Of a stretch of 64,000 bases of DNA, positions 24,901-32,029 are shown one piece after another. Position 1 is the stretch's first letter. Each line of letters starts with the position of its first letter. The notes beneath the pieces are model-generated. The model made no database searches. It was not told the DNA's origin and saw only the letters and a program-made list of their open reading frames with translations. This DNA is from Limnohabitans sp. 103DPR2 (GTDB taxonomy: Bacteria; Pseudomonadota; Gammaproteobacteria; Burkholderiales; Burkholderiaceae_C), in assembly GCF_001412575.1 (NCBI RefSeq), contig NZ_CP011834.1:558001-622000 (forward strand). Reading direction: 5' to 3'. A program made the position numbers and the translations under genes.

Positions 24901-26049
24901 TTAAGAGGTCATCAATTTACCGTTGGCATCAAACAACATGGACGCTGGTACTTTGGGTTGTGGTTTGGGCATGGGCGGGACACCGGGGCGTACATCGGCC
25001 AAGCTGAAGACATAGGCGATCACTTGCGCAACCGCCAAATAAAGCGTTTCAGGCACGGGGTGATCGACCTCGGTGCTGAAATAAAGGGCACGCGCCAAGG
25101 GCGGTGCGGCAAACATTTCAACACCGTGTTTTTGGGCCTCTTCGCGGATGCGAGCCGCCATGTGGTCAGAGCCTTTGGCCAGAAGCACAGGGGCACCATC
25201 GCCGGTGGGGTCGTATGACAAAGCGACGGCAAAGTGTTCTGGGTTGGTGATCACCACGTCCGCATCTTTGACTTTTTGGATCATGCGGTTGTTGGCCATT
25301 TCGCGCTGACGGCGGCGAATTTGTTGTTTGACTTCAGGACGACCTTCCATGTCCTTCATCTCGTCTTTGACCTCTTGCTTGGTCATGCGCATGCGCTTGA
25401 TGAACGAGTAGCGCTGGTAGGGCGCATCAATCAGGGCAATGACCAAGAGGCTCAAGCTAAGCCACAGGGCCGACTCGCCAATCATCCAACCTGCAGCAGC
25501 CAAGGCGGGCTCGAGGGCCATCTGACCCATTTGCATCATTTGGTCCATTTGTCGGCTGACCAATGACCACAAGACAACGGCCACCAAAGAGAATTTCAAG
25601 ATGGCCTTGATCAGTTCAACAGCAGCACGCGCACCGAACATGCGGCCCAGGCCCGACATGATGCTGAGCTTGCCAAAGTTAGGCATGATGCTTTTCAAAG
25701 AAAACAAATAACCGCCCGTGGCACCACTGGACAAGATGGCCAAAATAGCAGTGACCAACAACACGGGCACGATCAGCAAGAAACTCTCGCCCAGTTGATG
25801 GGCAAAGGTGGCAACCATCAAATCAGGATTGTCCAAAGTCTTGCGATCGAACTTGAAACCCGATGCAAAAATTTCAGCCACTTGTTTGATCCAGTAGCCG
25901 CCCATCATGAACAACACCAGGATGGCGCCAATGGTCACGGCGGCCGCAGGCAACTCGACCGAGCGCGCAACTTGGCCCTCTTCCCGAGCGTTCCGTAGTT
26001 TTCGCGCCGTCGGCTCTTCGGTTTGTTCGGCACTGGAATTTTCAGCCAT
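24901..26049 (-). CDS. flhB: flagellar export apparatus protein FlhB
   Basis: FlhB is the membrane switch protein of the flagellar type III export gate. The 382-residue protein shows AENSSAEQTEEPTARKLRNAR at the N-terminus, four hydrophobic segments, and a cytoplasmic domain with VITNPEHFAVALSYD. The autocleavage site reads N269-P270-E271-H272, so Asn, Pro and His are kept but Thr is replaced by Glu. DTV-like PVLLAKGSDHMAARIREEAQ and VPETLYLAVAQVIAYVF follow. Its gene lies 12 bases after fliR. A second free-standing FlhB C-domain protein is encoded at 18296-18643. Confidence 0.96.
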   Translation of the reverse strand: MAENSSAEQTEEPTARKLRNAREEGQVARSVELPAAAVTIGAILVLFMMGGYWIKQVAEIFASGFKFDRKTLDNPDLMVATFAHQLGESFLLIVPVLLVTAILAILSSGATGGYLFSLKSIMPNFGKLSIMSGLGRMFGARAAVELIKAILKFSLVAVVLWSLVSRQMDQMMQMGQMALEPALAAAGWMIGESALWLSLSLLVIALIDAPYQRYSFIKRMRMTKQEVKDEMKDMEGRPEVKQQIRRRQREMANNRMIQKVKDADVVITNPEHFAVALSYDPTGDGAPVLLAKGSDHMAARIREEAQKHGVEMFAAPPLARALYFSTEVDHPVPETLYLAVAQVIAYVFSLADVRPGVPPMPKPQPKVPASMLFDANGKLMTS

Positions 26050-26061
26050 GCGTCACGCCCT

Positions 26062-26832
26062 TCAGGTGATACCGACCAAGGCGCGGACTTGGAAAAAGCC
26101 CTGCATCCACAGCCATTGAATGCGCGCGCCAATGCTGGGCAAAGCCAGAATGAGCACGCCGTAACCGGCCAGCACCATGGCTGGAAATCCGACAGAGAAA
26201 ATGTTCAAACTGGGCGCTGCGCGCGTGGCCACACCCAAGCCAATGTTGATGAACAGCAAAGCTACGATCACAGGTAGCGCTGTTAATAATGCGCCCAAGA
26301 ACAACATGGAGCTCCAAGCAATCACGTGTTTCATGGCTTCAGTACTCATCAAGTTGCTGCCAATGGGCAAGGTTTTGAAACTTTCAACCACCAAATTCAA
26401 GAGCAATGCGTGGCCACCCAGGCCCACAAAAATCAGCGTGGCCATGACCAACAAGAACTGAGAGATGACGGGCACATTGCCCATGTTGGGATCGATCATG
26501 GTGGCCATCGACAAACCGATGGCGTTGGCAATGGACTGGCCTGCCACCACGATGGCTGCGGTAACCACTTGGAGCATCAAACCCATCAGCAGACCAATCA
26601 TGAGCTGGTTGCAAATTTCCATCAAGCCGGTGGGCGAGAGGGGGTCAATGACCGGCCACTCGTGCATGGGGTAGACCAGCCAAGTGAGGGCCATGGCCAG
26701 CACAATGCGCACGCGCAAGTTCAGGGCTCTGAGTGAAAAAATAGGGGCGGCCACCAACAGGGCCGAGATTCGCAGCATCGGCCAGAGGAGCCCATAAAAG
26801 CGCTCCAACAGTTCGGTGACTGCGATGTCCAT
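26062..26832 (-). CDS. fliR: flagellar export gate protein FliR
   Basis: FliR is an integral membrane component of the export gate with FliP and FliQ. The 256-residue protein has about six hydrophobic segments, GLLWPMLRISALLVAAPIFS near the start and a NPxxG-type central region (VAIIVAGQSIANAIGLSMAT-like). The ATG at 26832 overlaps the fliQ stop (TGATG), which fits tight coupling; the longer open frame upstream runs through fliQ. Length agrees with the family (about 260). Confidence 0.95.
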   Translation of the reverse strand: MDIAVTELLERFYGLLWPMLRISALLVAAPIFSLRALNLRVRIVLAMALTWLVYPMHEWPVIDPLSPTGLMEICNQLMIGLLMGLMLQVVTAAIVVAGQSIANAIGLSMATMIDPNMGNVPVISQFLLVMATLIFVGLGGHALLLNLVVESFKTLPIGSNLMSTEAMKHVIAWSSMLFLGALLTALPVIVALLFINIGLGVATRAAPSLNIFSVGFPAMVLAGYGVLILALPSIGARIQWLWMQGFFQVRALVGIT

Positions 26833-27101
26833 CAGGTGAACAATCCGGGTATGCGCTGGAAAATACTGCGCGTGTAATCGACCAAGGTGGTCAACTGCCA
26901 ACCACCCACCACAGCCAAGGTGATGGCCAATGCGGCCAGCTTGGGAATAAAGCTGAGAGTGGCTTCATTGATGGACGTTGCAGCTTGCAAAATACCAATG
27001 GCCAGACCCACAAACAAGGCCACACCCAACAAGGGTGCGGAAATTAAAACGGTCATCCAAAGTGCTTGGCGACCCAGGTCAACAACGGTGGCGGTGTCCA
27101 T
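26832..27101 (-). CDS. fliQ: flagellar export gate protein FliQ
   Basis: FliQ is the small two-helix export gate subunit. The 89-residue length is exact for the family; the sequence has ALWMTVLISAPLLGVALFVG, then GLAIGILQAATSINEATLSF and IPKLAALAITLAVVGGWQL. It is 15 bases downstream of fliP and overlaps fliR by one base in the stop/start. Confidence 0.97.
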   Translation of the reverse strand: MDTATVVDLGRQALWMTVLISAPLLGVALFVGLAIGILQAATSINEATLSFIPKLAALAITLAVVGGWQLTTLVDYTRSIFQRIPGLFT

Positions 27102-27116
27102 GTGTAAGCTCCAAGT

Positions 27117-27884
27117 TCAGGTGGCAAAGCTGGCGGCCAGCGATCCAAGGATCAAGCTCCAACCATCGACCAACACAAACAACATCAGTTTGAAGGGCAT
27201 TGAGATCATCATGGGCGACAACATCATCATGCCCATGGACATGAGCACGCTGGCCACAATCAGGTCAATCACCACGAAGGGGATGTAAATCAGGAAGCCG
27301 ATGGTGAACGCGCTTTTGAGTTCAGACGTGATGAAGGCGGGCACCAAAGTGGAGAAGGGCACAGCCGCTGCATTGACGGGCTCGCCTTTGTTGGCCATTT
27401 GCATGAACAGACCAATGTCGTCTTCGCGTGTTTGCTTCATCATGAAGTTGCGCAAAGGTTCTTCGGCGGCAGCCAAAGCTTTGTCAAAGGCCATGCCTTT
27501 TTGCATGTAGGGCACCAAGGCGTTGGTGTAGATGTCGTTCAAGATGGGCGACATGATGAACAAGGTGAGGAACAAAGACAAACCTACCAACACTGTGTTG
27601 GGGGGTGTTTGGCCCGTGCCCAGCGCTTGGCGCAAGATGGACAACACAATGATGATGCGCACAAAGGCCGTCATCATGAGCAGGAAAGAGGGCAGCAGCG
27701 TGAGCGATGTCATCAAGGCCAACAGTTGCAGCGATAAGCTGTACTGTTGTTGGCCTTTGGGGCCGCCCGTGACGTTCAGCATGGGAATGCCCTGCGCTGA
27801 AGCGGCAAAAGGAAATGCCAACATGGCCAATGCAAGGATGCAGCTGGCCAAGACGATCGGTTGTTTGAATACTTTACGCAGCAT
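27117..27884 (-). CDS. fliP: flagellar export gate protein FliP
   Basis: FliP forms the core of the export gate. The 255-residue protein has a cleavable signal (to about residue 30, ASAQG) and the FliP signatures TSLTLLPSFLLMMTAFVRII, IVLSILRQALGTGQTPPN and LVDGWSLILGSLAASF. The central loop QTREDDIGLFMQMANKGEPV is typical. It overlaps the end of fliO by 11 bases. Confidence 0.97.
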   Translation of the reverse strand: MLRKVFKQPIVLASCILALAMLAFPFAASAQGIPMLNVTGGPKGQQQYSLSLQLLALMTSLTLLPSFLLMMTAFVRIIIVLSILRQALGTGQTPPNTVLVGLSLFLTLFIMSPILNDIYTNALVPYMQKGMAFDKALAAAEEPLRNFMMKQTREDDIGLFMQMANKGEPVNAAAVPFSTLVPAFITSELKSAFTIGFLIYIPFVVIDLIVASVLMSMGMMMLSPMMISMPFKLMLFVLVDGWSLILGSLAASFAT

Positions 27885-28227
27885 GAGCGTCTCCGGGGGC
27901 AGACAAGCTTGCGCTGAGTTCGCTCAGTTCATTCTGCAAAGAGGATGGGGGTTGGGCAACGCCTTCAGACCATTGGGCCAAGGCGGAGATTTGAGAGGCC
28001 GTGATGCCCACCATGACCTCGTGTTCGCCAACGCGAACCAAGGCAATTTTTTGTCGAGGACCGACGCTGACAGACTCCAAGATTTGCAATCTGCGGCCAG
28101 CGTTTTGGCTGTTCATGCGAGACTGTAAACGGCGCAGCGCCCACAAGAGCGCAGCCATCAAAGCCAGCACCAAGGCAAAGCTGCCGAACATCCGAAACAG
28201 GTCGGCGCTACCAAAGCCGGGTGCCAT
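27874..28227 (-). CDS. fliO: flagellar biosynthetic protein FliO
   Basis: FliO helps assemble the FliP ring. The 117-residue protein has one membrane segment near the N-terminus (FALVLALMAALLWALRRLQ) and a conserved soluble part: LQILESVSVGPRQKIALVRV, then GEHEVMVGITASQISAL. FliO proteins are short and divergent; place between fliN and fliP makes the call safe. Its end overlaps fliP. Confidence 0.9.
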   Translation of the reverse strand: MAPGFGSADLFRMFGSFALVLALMAALLWALRRLQSRMNSQNAGRRLQILESVSVGPRQKIALVRVGEHEVMVGITASQISALAQWSEGVAQPPSSLQNELSELSASLSAPGDAHAA

Positions 28228-28262
28228 GTGGTCCTCTTTTCTGTGTGTCTAAAGAGAGGAGT

Positions 28263-28571
28263 TTATAAGTTCTTCATGCGTTCTGACGCGGGCGCCACAC
28301 GCGTGAGGCGAACGCCATAACGGTCATTGACCAAAACGATCTCGCCTTGGGCCACCACCGTGTTGTTGACCAACAGGTCGAGAGGCTCGCCTGCGATGCG
28401 ATCGAGCTCAACCACACTGCCTTGGGTGAGGCGCATCAGGTCGCGAATTTTGATCATGGCACGGCCCACTTCAATGGACAGCGTGACGCTGATGTTTTGA
28501 AGGACTTCAGGATTGATTTGGCGTTGGGCCGCTTCGTTTTCGATGGCGGCGTCTGTTTGTGTATCGGTCAT
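28263..28571 (-). CDS. fliN: flagellar motor switch protein FliN
   Basis: FliN is the C-ring component shared with FliM. The 102-residue protein carries the SpoA/FliN domain: VTLSIEVGRAMIKIRDLMRL, TQGSVVELDRIAGEPLDLLV and VLVNDRYGVRLTRVA. The ATG at 28571 is chosen because the upstream extension (13 codons) has no Met start with good context and gives a non-FliN sequence. It follows fliM by 17 bases. Confidence 0.95.
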   Translation of the reverse strand: MTDTQTDAAIENEAAQRQINPEVLQNISVTLSIEVGRAMIKIRDLMRLTQGSVVELDRIAGEPLDLLVNNTVVAQGEIVLVNDRYGVRLTRVAPASERMKNL

Positions 28572-28588
28572 GTCGTTTTCCTGAAAAT

Positions 28589-29578
28589 TTATTGCATACC
28601 GGGAATGCAAGCCCGCTCAATTTGCACGGCGGTTTGTGCGCCAATGGTGCCCACTTGGACATCAAATGCAGGCAAGCCGTTGACCAACAAACGGGCCAGA
28701 TCGGGCTTCTTAAAGAAGAGCACGTCGCCTTCTTTCATAGCTTCAATTTCGCCAAAAGAAGATTCAATGCTACCCAACAAGACCCTAGCCTCCAAGCTGG
28801 CGCTGTCAACAGCTTCTTCCAACTCTTCGCGCCATTGTTTGTCGGACTCGTCGTTGCCATCGCCGGACTGAACTCGGCTGCGCAACAATTCGCGAATGGG
28901 TTTGAGCGAGGCATACGGATACACGAGGTCAATGAAGCCTTGTGCGTCCATGTTGCCTTCGGCTTCAAAGCGCGTCAAGATGACCAAGTCATTCTCGTCG
29001 GCGATTTGGGCAAACTGGGGGTTGATTTCGGAGCTGACCAATTCAAAGTCAACAGGCAAAACAGCCGACCATGCATCTTTGAGTGATTTGAAGAAGACTT
29101 CCAAAATCATGTTGATGATGCGTGACTCGGTGGGCGTGAACAAGCGGCCGGGTGGCAAGTTGCCAACGCCTTTGCCAAAACCACCAAAGAAACTGTCGAG
29201 TGAGCTGAAGACCACCGTGGGGTCAATCACCACAATGGAGTTGCCGCGCAAGGGGTTCATGCGAACCACATTGACCGACAAGGGGGCTTTCAAGCTTTTG
29301 AGGTAGTCGCCAAAGCGAACAATTTCAACCTGGTTGGGATTGACCTTGGGGCTGGTGCGCAGCATTTCGACCAAGCCCAAACGAAAGGTGCGAATGAAGC
29401 GCTCGTTGATCATGTCGATCGAGGTGATGTTCACCCCCAAGCTGCTGTCTTCGCTGGCCAGGTCGTGTTTCTTCACCCGTGCGGCGGTGTTGAAGCCAGT
29501 GTCGACTGGAATCGAACCATCCATCACGCCTTCTGCCAAGGCAGAAAGTTCGTCAGGTGTTAATAAAGAGGTGGCCAT
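28589..29578 (-). CDS. fliM: flagellar motor switch protein FliM
   Basis: FliM is the C-ring subunit that binds CheY-P through its N-terminal motif, here LLTPDELSALAEGVMDGS. The middle CheC-like domain has EMLRTSPKVNPNQVEIVRFG and NPLRGNSIVVIDPTVVFSSL with a GGFGKG segment. The SpoA C-domain ends with VLFFKKPDLARLLVNGLPAF and VQVGTIGAQTAVQIERACI. Length 329 residues matches the family. The CheY-binding segment lacks the perfect LSQxEIDALL motif, but the pattern is retained. Confidence 0.96.
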   Translation of the reverse strand: MATSLLTPDELSALAEGVMDGSIPVDTGFNTAARVKKHDLASEDSSLGVNITSIDMINERFIRTFRLGLVEMLRTSPKVNPNQVEIVRFGDYLKSLKAPLSVNVVRMNPLRGNSIVVIDPTVVFSSLDSFFGGFGKGVGNLPPGRLFTPTESRIINMILEVFFKSLKDAWSAVLPVDFELVSSEINPQFAQIADENDLVILTRFEAEGNMDAQGFIDLVYPYASLKPIRELLRSRVQSGDGNDESDKQWREELEEAVDSASLEARVLLGSIESSFGEIEAMKEGDVLFFKKPDLARLLVNGLPAFDVQVGTIGAQTAVQIERACIPGMQ

Positions 29579-29625
29579 GAAACTCTCAACAATAAATAAG
29601 TTGATGCGAACAGGTCTGGGACAAC

Positions 29626-30219
29626 TTATTGCACGATGAAGTTGGTGAAGTGAATTTCTTCAATGCCACCGAAGTCTTCGTATTTTTCAAGCAAGGTGTT
29701 GATGGCATCGCGAATTTTGGCGGCCAACTCTTTGCGGAAATCGGGTTTGACCAAGTCGGCATCGGTGGTGAGACGCATCACGTCCATCACGGCTGATCGA
29801 ATGGCAAAGTCGTGCTTCTTCACGTTTTCAAAAACGCGGTCGTCGTAATGGGTCATGACGGCAATTTGCACAGACATCACTTTTTTGGAGCCACTCACAT
29901 TGACCAAGAACTCGCGTTCAATTTGCATGTAGGTGTACTCAAAGCGAGTGAGTTCAGGTGAATCTTTGGTCTTCTTGCCTGGCTTGGCGTCGCCTTTTTT
30001 GTCGCCATGGCCACCGCCATGCGCATCCGCAGCTTCTGCTGCGGCTTCAGGGTCAACTGGGGGTTTGGGGTTGAAGTAGCCTGTGAAAAACAAGGTTCCC
30101 AGCACGATGCCCACGATGAGCACGATCAAGCCCACCACACCGCCAATGATCAGGACGATCGGTTTCTTCTTTTTCGGCTCTTCTGCGACGACTTCTTCTT
30201 CTGGAGCTGCTGTGGCCAT
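29626..30219 (-). CDS. fliL: flagellar basal body-associated protein FliL
   Basis: FliL is a single-pass inner membrane protein that stabilises the stator near the motor. The 197-residue protein has an acidic N-terminus, a KKKKP basic patch, one membrane segment (about 18-42, IGGVVGLIVLIVGIVLGTLF), a His/Lys-rich linker and the periplasmic FliL domain with MQIEREFLVNVSGSKKVMSV, RSAVMDVMRLTTDADL and DAINTLLEKYEDFGGIEEIH. It begins the fliL-M-N-O-P-Q-R-flhB run, 57 bases after fliK. Confidence 0.94.
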   Translation of the reverse strand: MATAAPEEEVVAEEPKKKKPIVLIIGGVVGLIVLIVGIVLGTLFFTGYFNPKPPVDPEAAAEAADAHGGGHGDKKGDAKPGKKTKDSPELTRFEYTYMQIEREFLVNVSGSKKVMSVQIAVMTHYDDRVFENVKKHDFAIRSAVMDVMRLTTDADLVKPDFRKELAAKIRDAINTLLEKYEDFGGIEEIHFTNFIVQ

Positions 30220-30244
30220 AGGTCACCTCTATATAAACAAGTTC

Positions 30245-30263
30245 ACTCTGTATTTCACAGAGT
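30245..30263. other. small hairpin between fliK and fliL
   Basis: ACTCTGT-ATTTC-ACAGAGT forms a perfect 7-base-pair stem in the 57-base gap. No T tract follows in the minus-strand direction, so it is not a clear terminator; it may affect fliK/fliL mRNA ratio. Confidence 0.35.
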
Positions 30264-30276
30264 TTCAATTAACTGA

Positions 30277-31800
30277 TCAAGCCAGTGTGTCCCAAGCATC
30301 GTTCGATCGGAGATCTTTGATGCGAGATTCAGTGGCTGCGACTTCCGTCACCGTGGCATTGACTGAGTTGTCAGAGCCGTTGTTTTGACGTGGTGTCGAG
30401 TTTCCGCCAGATCCACGCTGGTTTTCACTGTTCACCCAGACATTAGCAACTGTCATGCCTGATTGTGACAAACTGTCCTTGAGCTTGGGCATGCCCTGGG
30501 CAATCAGCTCTCGGGTCAGCAGGTTGTCGGTTTTGAAAACGGCGTCCAAACCGCTGGCGTTCATGTCTAGCTCAACGTCAATTTTGCCCAAGTGGGCGGG
30601 GTTGAGTTTAAGTTGGAGTTTCCATTCGCCTTTTTCAAGCTGGTCTTGGAGTCGCTCAGCCATGGCTTTGCCCAGTTTGTCGGCCATGTCTTGAATTTGG
30701 GCGGCACGGTCGGTCATGCCGGGGTTGGCCAGGGCCGCACTGGTGGCGGCAGCACCCAAAGCGCCAGTGCTGGCTGTGTTGCGACCCGAATCGGGGTTCA
30801 CAAAGCCGCTGTTGTTTTGGTCTTGGAGGGCGTCCAAGGCCGACATGATGTTGGGGTCGTCTGCGCCCAAGTCCAGCAAGACTTCCTTGCCATCACCGCC
30901 TTGACCTTTGCTGTTGAGCAGGTTGGCCGTGAGTTGGCCCCAAGCCGCAGCTTGATTCGAACCATTGAGCTGGGCCAATTGGCGGGTCATGCTTTCCCAG
31001 GCGGGAACCATGCGCATGCGCATGGCGTCCAAGGGGCCCATTTCGGGGGCTATTTCAGCCAACTGGTCCACGCTGCCCAAGGCTTGTGAGGGGGCGGCGT
31101 TCATGCCACCCAGTGCTTGGAGCACGCCGGTTGCGCCAGCGGCTTGCATCAAGGCGTTGACGTCAGATGCCTTGGGGGTGGTTGCTGATAAATGGGGTGC
31201 TTGCGCCCAGAGGGGCGTGGCCACTTGGTCGGAAATGGTCAAGCTGTTGGGGTGGGCTTGAATCCAACCCAAGGTGGCAGCGCTGGGCAGCAAGGTCAGC
31301 GTGTTGGCGTCGCCCGTAACGGTGGTAGGTGCTGTCGTGACAGGCATGGTCATCAACGGGTTGGTTGGGAATCCCAGCAAGCCCATGTTGGCGCCATTCA
31401 AACTGGCGGGATCCGTGGCCAAGGCTGCGCTTGCATCGGTGGCTGTGCCGAGGTCGCCAAACAAGGCTTGCACCGCCGATTCGCTCAGACCTTGTGCCCG
31501 AGCAAATTGGGCCAGGCTGTTGGGGTCGGGCAGGGGCGAAGCCGCGGTGATGACTGAAAACTGGTCGCCTAAATTGAGCGTTTGCAGCGCTGCCGTGGTG
31601 GCATCTGTGGCCTCGCCTGTGGCGGTTCCGGCAAGCTCTTGCCGCTCGCCCTTGGCCATCAGGTCGCGCATGACCCCCGCAAATTCCTGCCCATTCATGG
31701 GCTTGGCGAGGTTGGGGTCGAGCCCCCCCGAACCGCTGGAAGCCCCTACTGACGAGGGGTTCGAGACAGGTGCGGTCAAAAAGTTGAGGTTGGCGTCCAT
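30277..31800 (-). CDS. fliK: flagellar hook-length control protein FliK
   Basis: FliK is the secreted ruler that triggers the export switch in FlhB. The 507-residue protein has a long Ala/Thr/Gly/Leu-rich ruler region (1-360) and a Flg_hook C-terminal domain: WKLQLKLNPAHLGKIDVELD, MNASGLDAVFKTDNLLTREL and MPKLKDSLSQSGMTVANVWV. The tail is Asn/Ser/Arg-rich with GNSTPRQNNGSDN. The ATG at 31800 is preferred to an upstream GTG-type extension. It is the first gene of the fliK-flhB series, with a weak sigma-54-like site 64-78 bases upstream of the start codon. Confidence 0.93.
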   Translation of the reverse strand: MDANLNFLTAPVSNPSSVGASSGSGGLDPNLAKPMNGQEFAGVMRDLMAKGERQELAGTATGEATDATTAALQTLNLGDQFSVITAASPLPDPNSLAQFARAQGLSESAVQALFGDLGTATDASAALATDPASLNGANMGLLGFPTNPLMTMPVTTAPTTVTGDANTLTLLPSAATLGWIQAHPNSLTISDQVATPLWAQAPHLSATTPKASDVNALMQAAGATGVLQALGGMNAAPSQALGSVDQLAEIAPEMGPLDAMRMRMVPAWESMTRQLAQLNGSNQAAAWGQLTANLLNSKGQGGDGKEVLLDLGADDPNIMSALDALQDQNNSGFVNPDSGRNTASTGALGAAATSAALANPGMTDRAAQIQDMADKLGKAMAERLQDQLEKGEWKLQLKLNPAHLGKIDVELDMNASGLDAVFKTDNLLTRELIAQGMPKLKDSLSQSGMTVANVWVNSENQRGSGGNSTPRQNNGSDNSVNATVTEVAATESRIKDLRSNDAWDTLA

Positions 31801-31863
31801 GGTATTTCCATCTTCAGTTTGATGTTTCAACCCCGGTTTTGAGGCCGGGTACACCTTGTATTA

Positions 31864-31878
31864 GCAAAAACCGTGACA
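31864..31878 (-). promoter_or_regulatory. weak sigma-54-like site before fliK
   Basis: On the minus strand TGTCACGGTTTTTGC matches the sigma-54 consensus except for T in place of the second G of the -24 doublet. That position is highly conserved, so activity is doubtful. Predicted start of transcription would be near 31852. Confidence 0.35.
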
Positions 31879-31939
31879 GGAGAGGGCTTGCCGCTTTGGC
31901 GGGGTCAGGCGAAACAGGGGTGGGTGTCGGGATTCCAGG

Positions 31940-31954
31940 TGGCATGGTCTTTGC
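31940..31954 (+). promoter_or_regulatory. sigma-54 promoter of flhA
   Basis: TGGCATGGTCTTTGC matches TGGCAYG-r-NNN-TTGC at all defined positions. Predicted transcription start is about 31966, 64 bases before the flhA ATG. It likely drives the flhA-flhF-flhG-fliA run. Confidence 0.85.
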
Positions 31955-32029
31955 GTAACTCGCTGCACTATGGAAGAAAACCATGCAGTTTGATTGTTTT
32001 AACCCTCTGAACAGCCCTTTAGGCCACCC

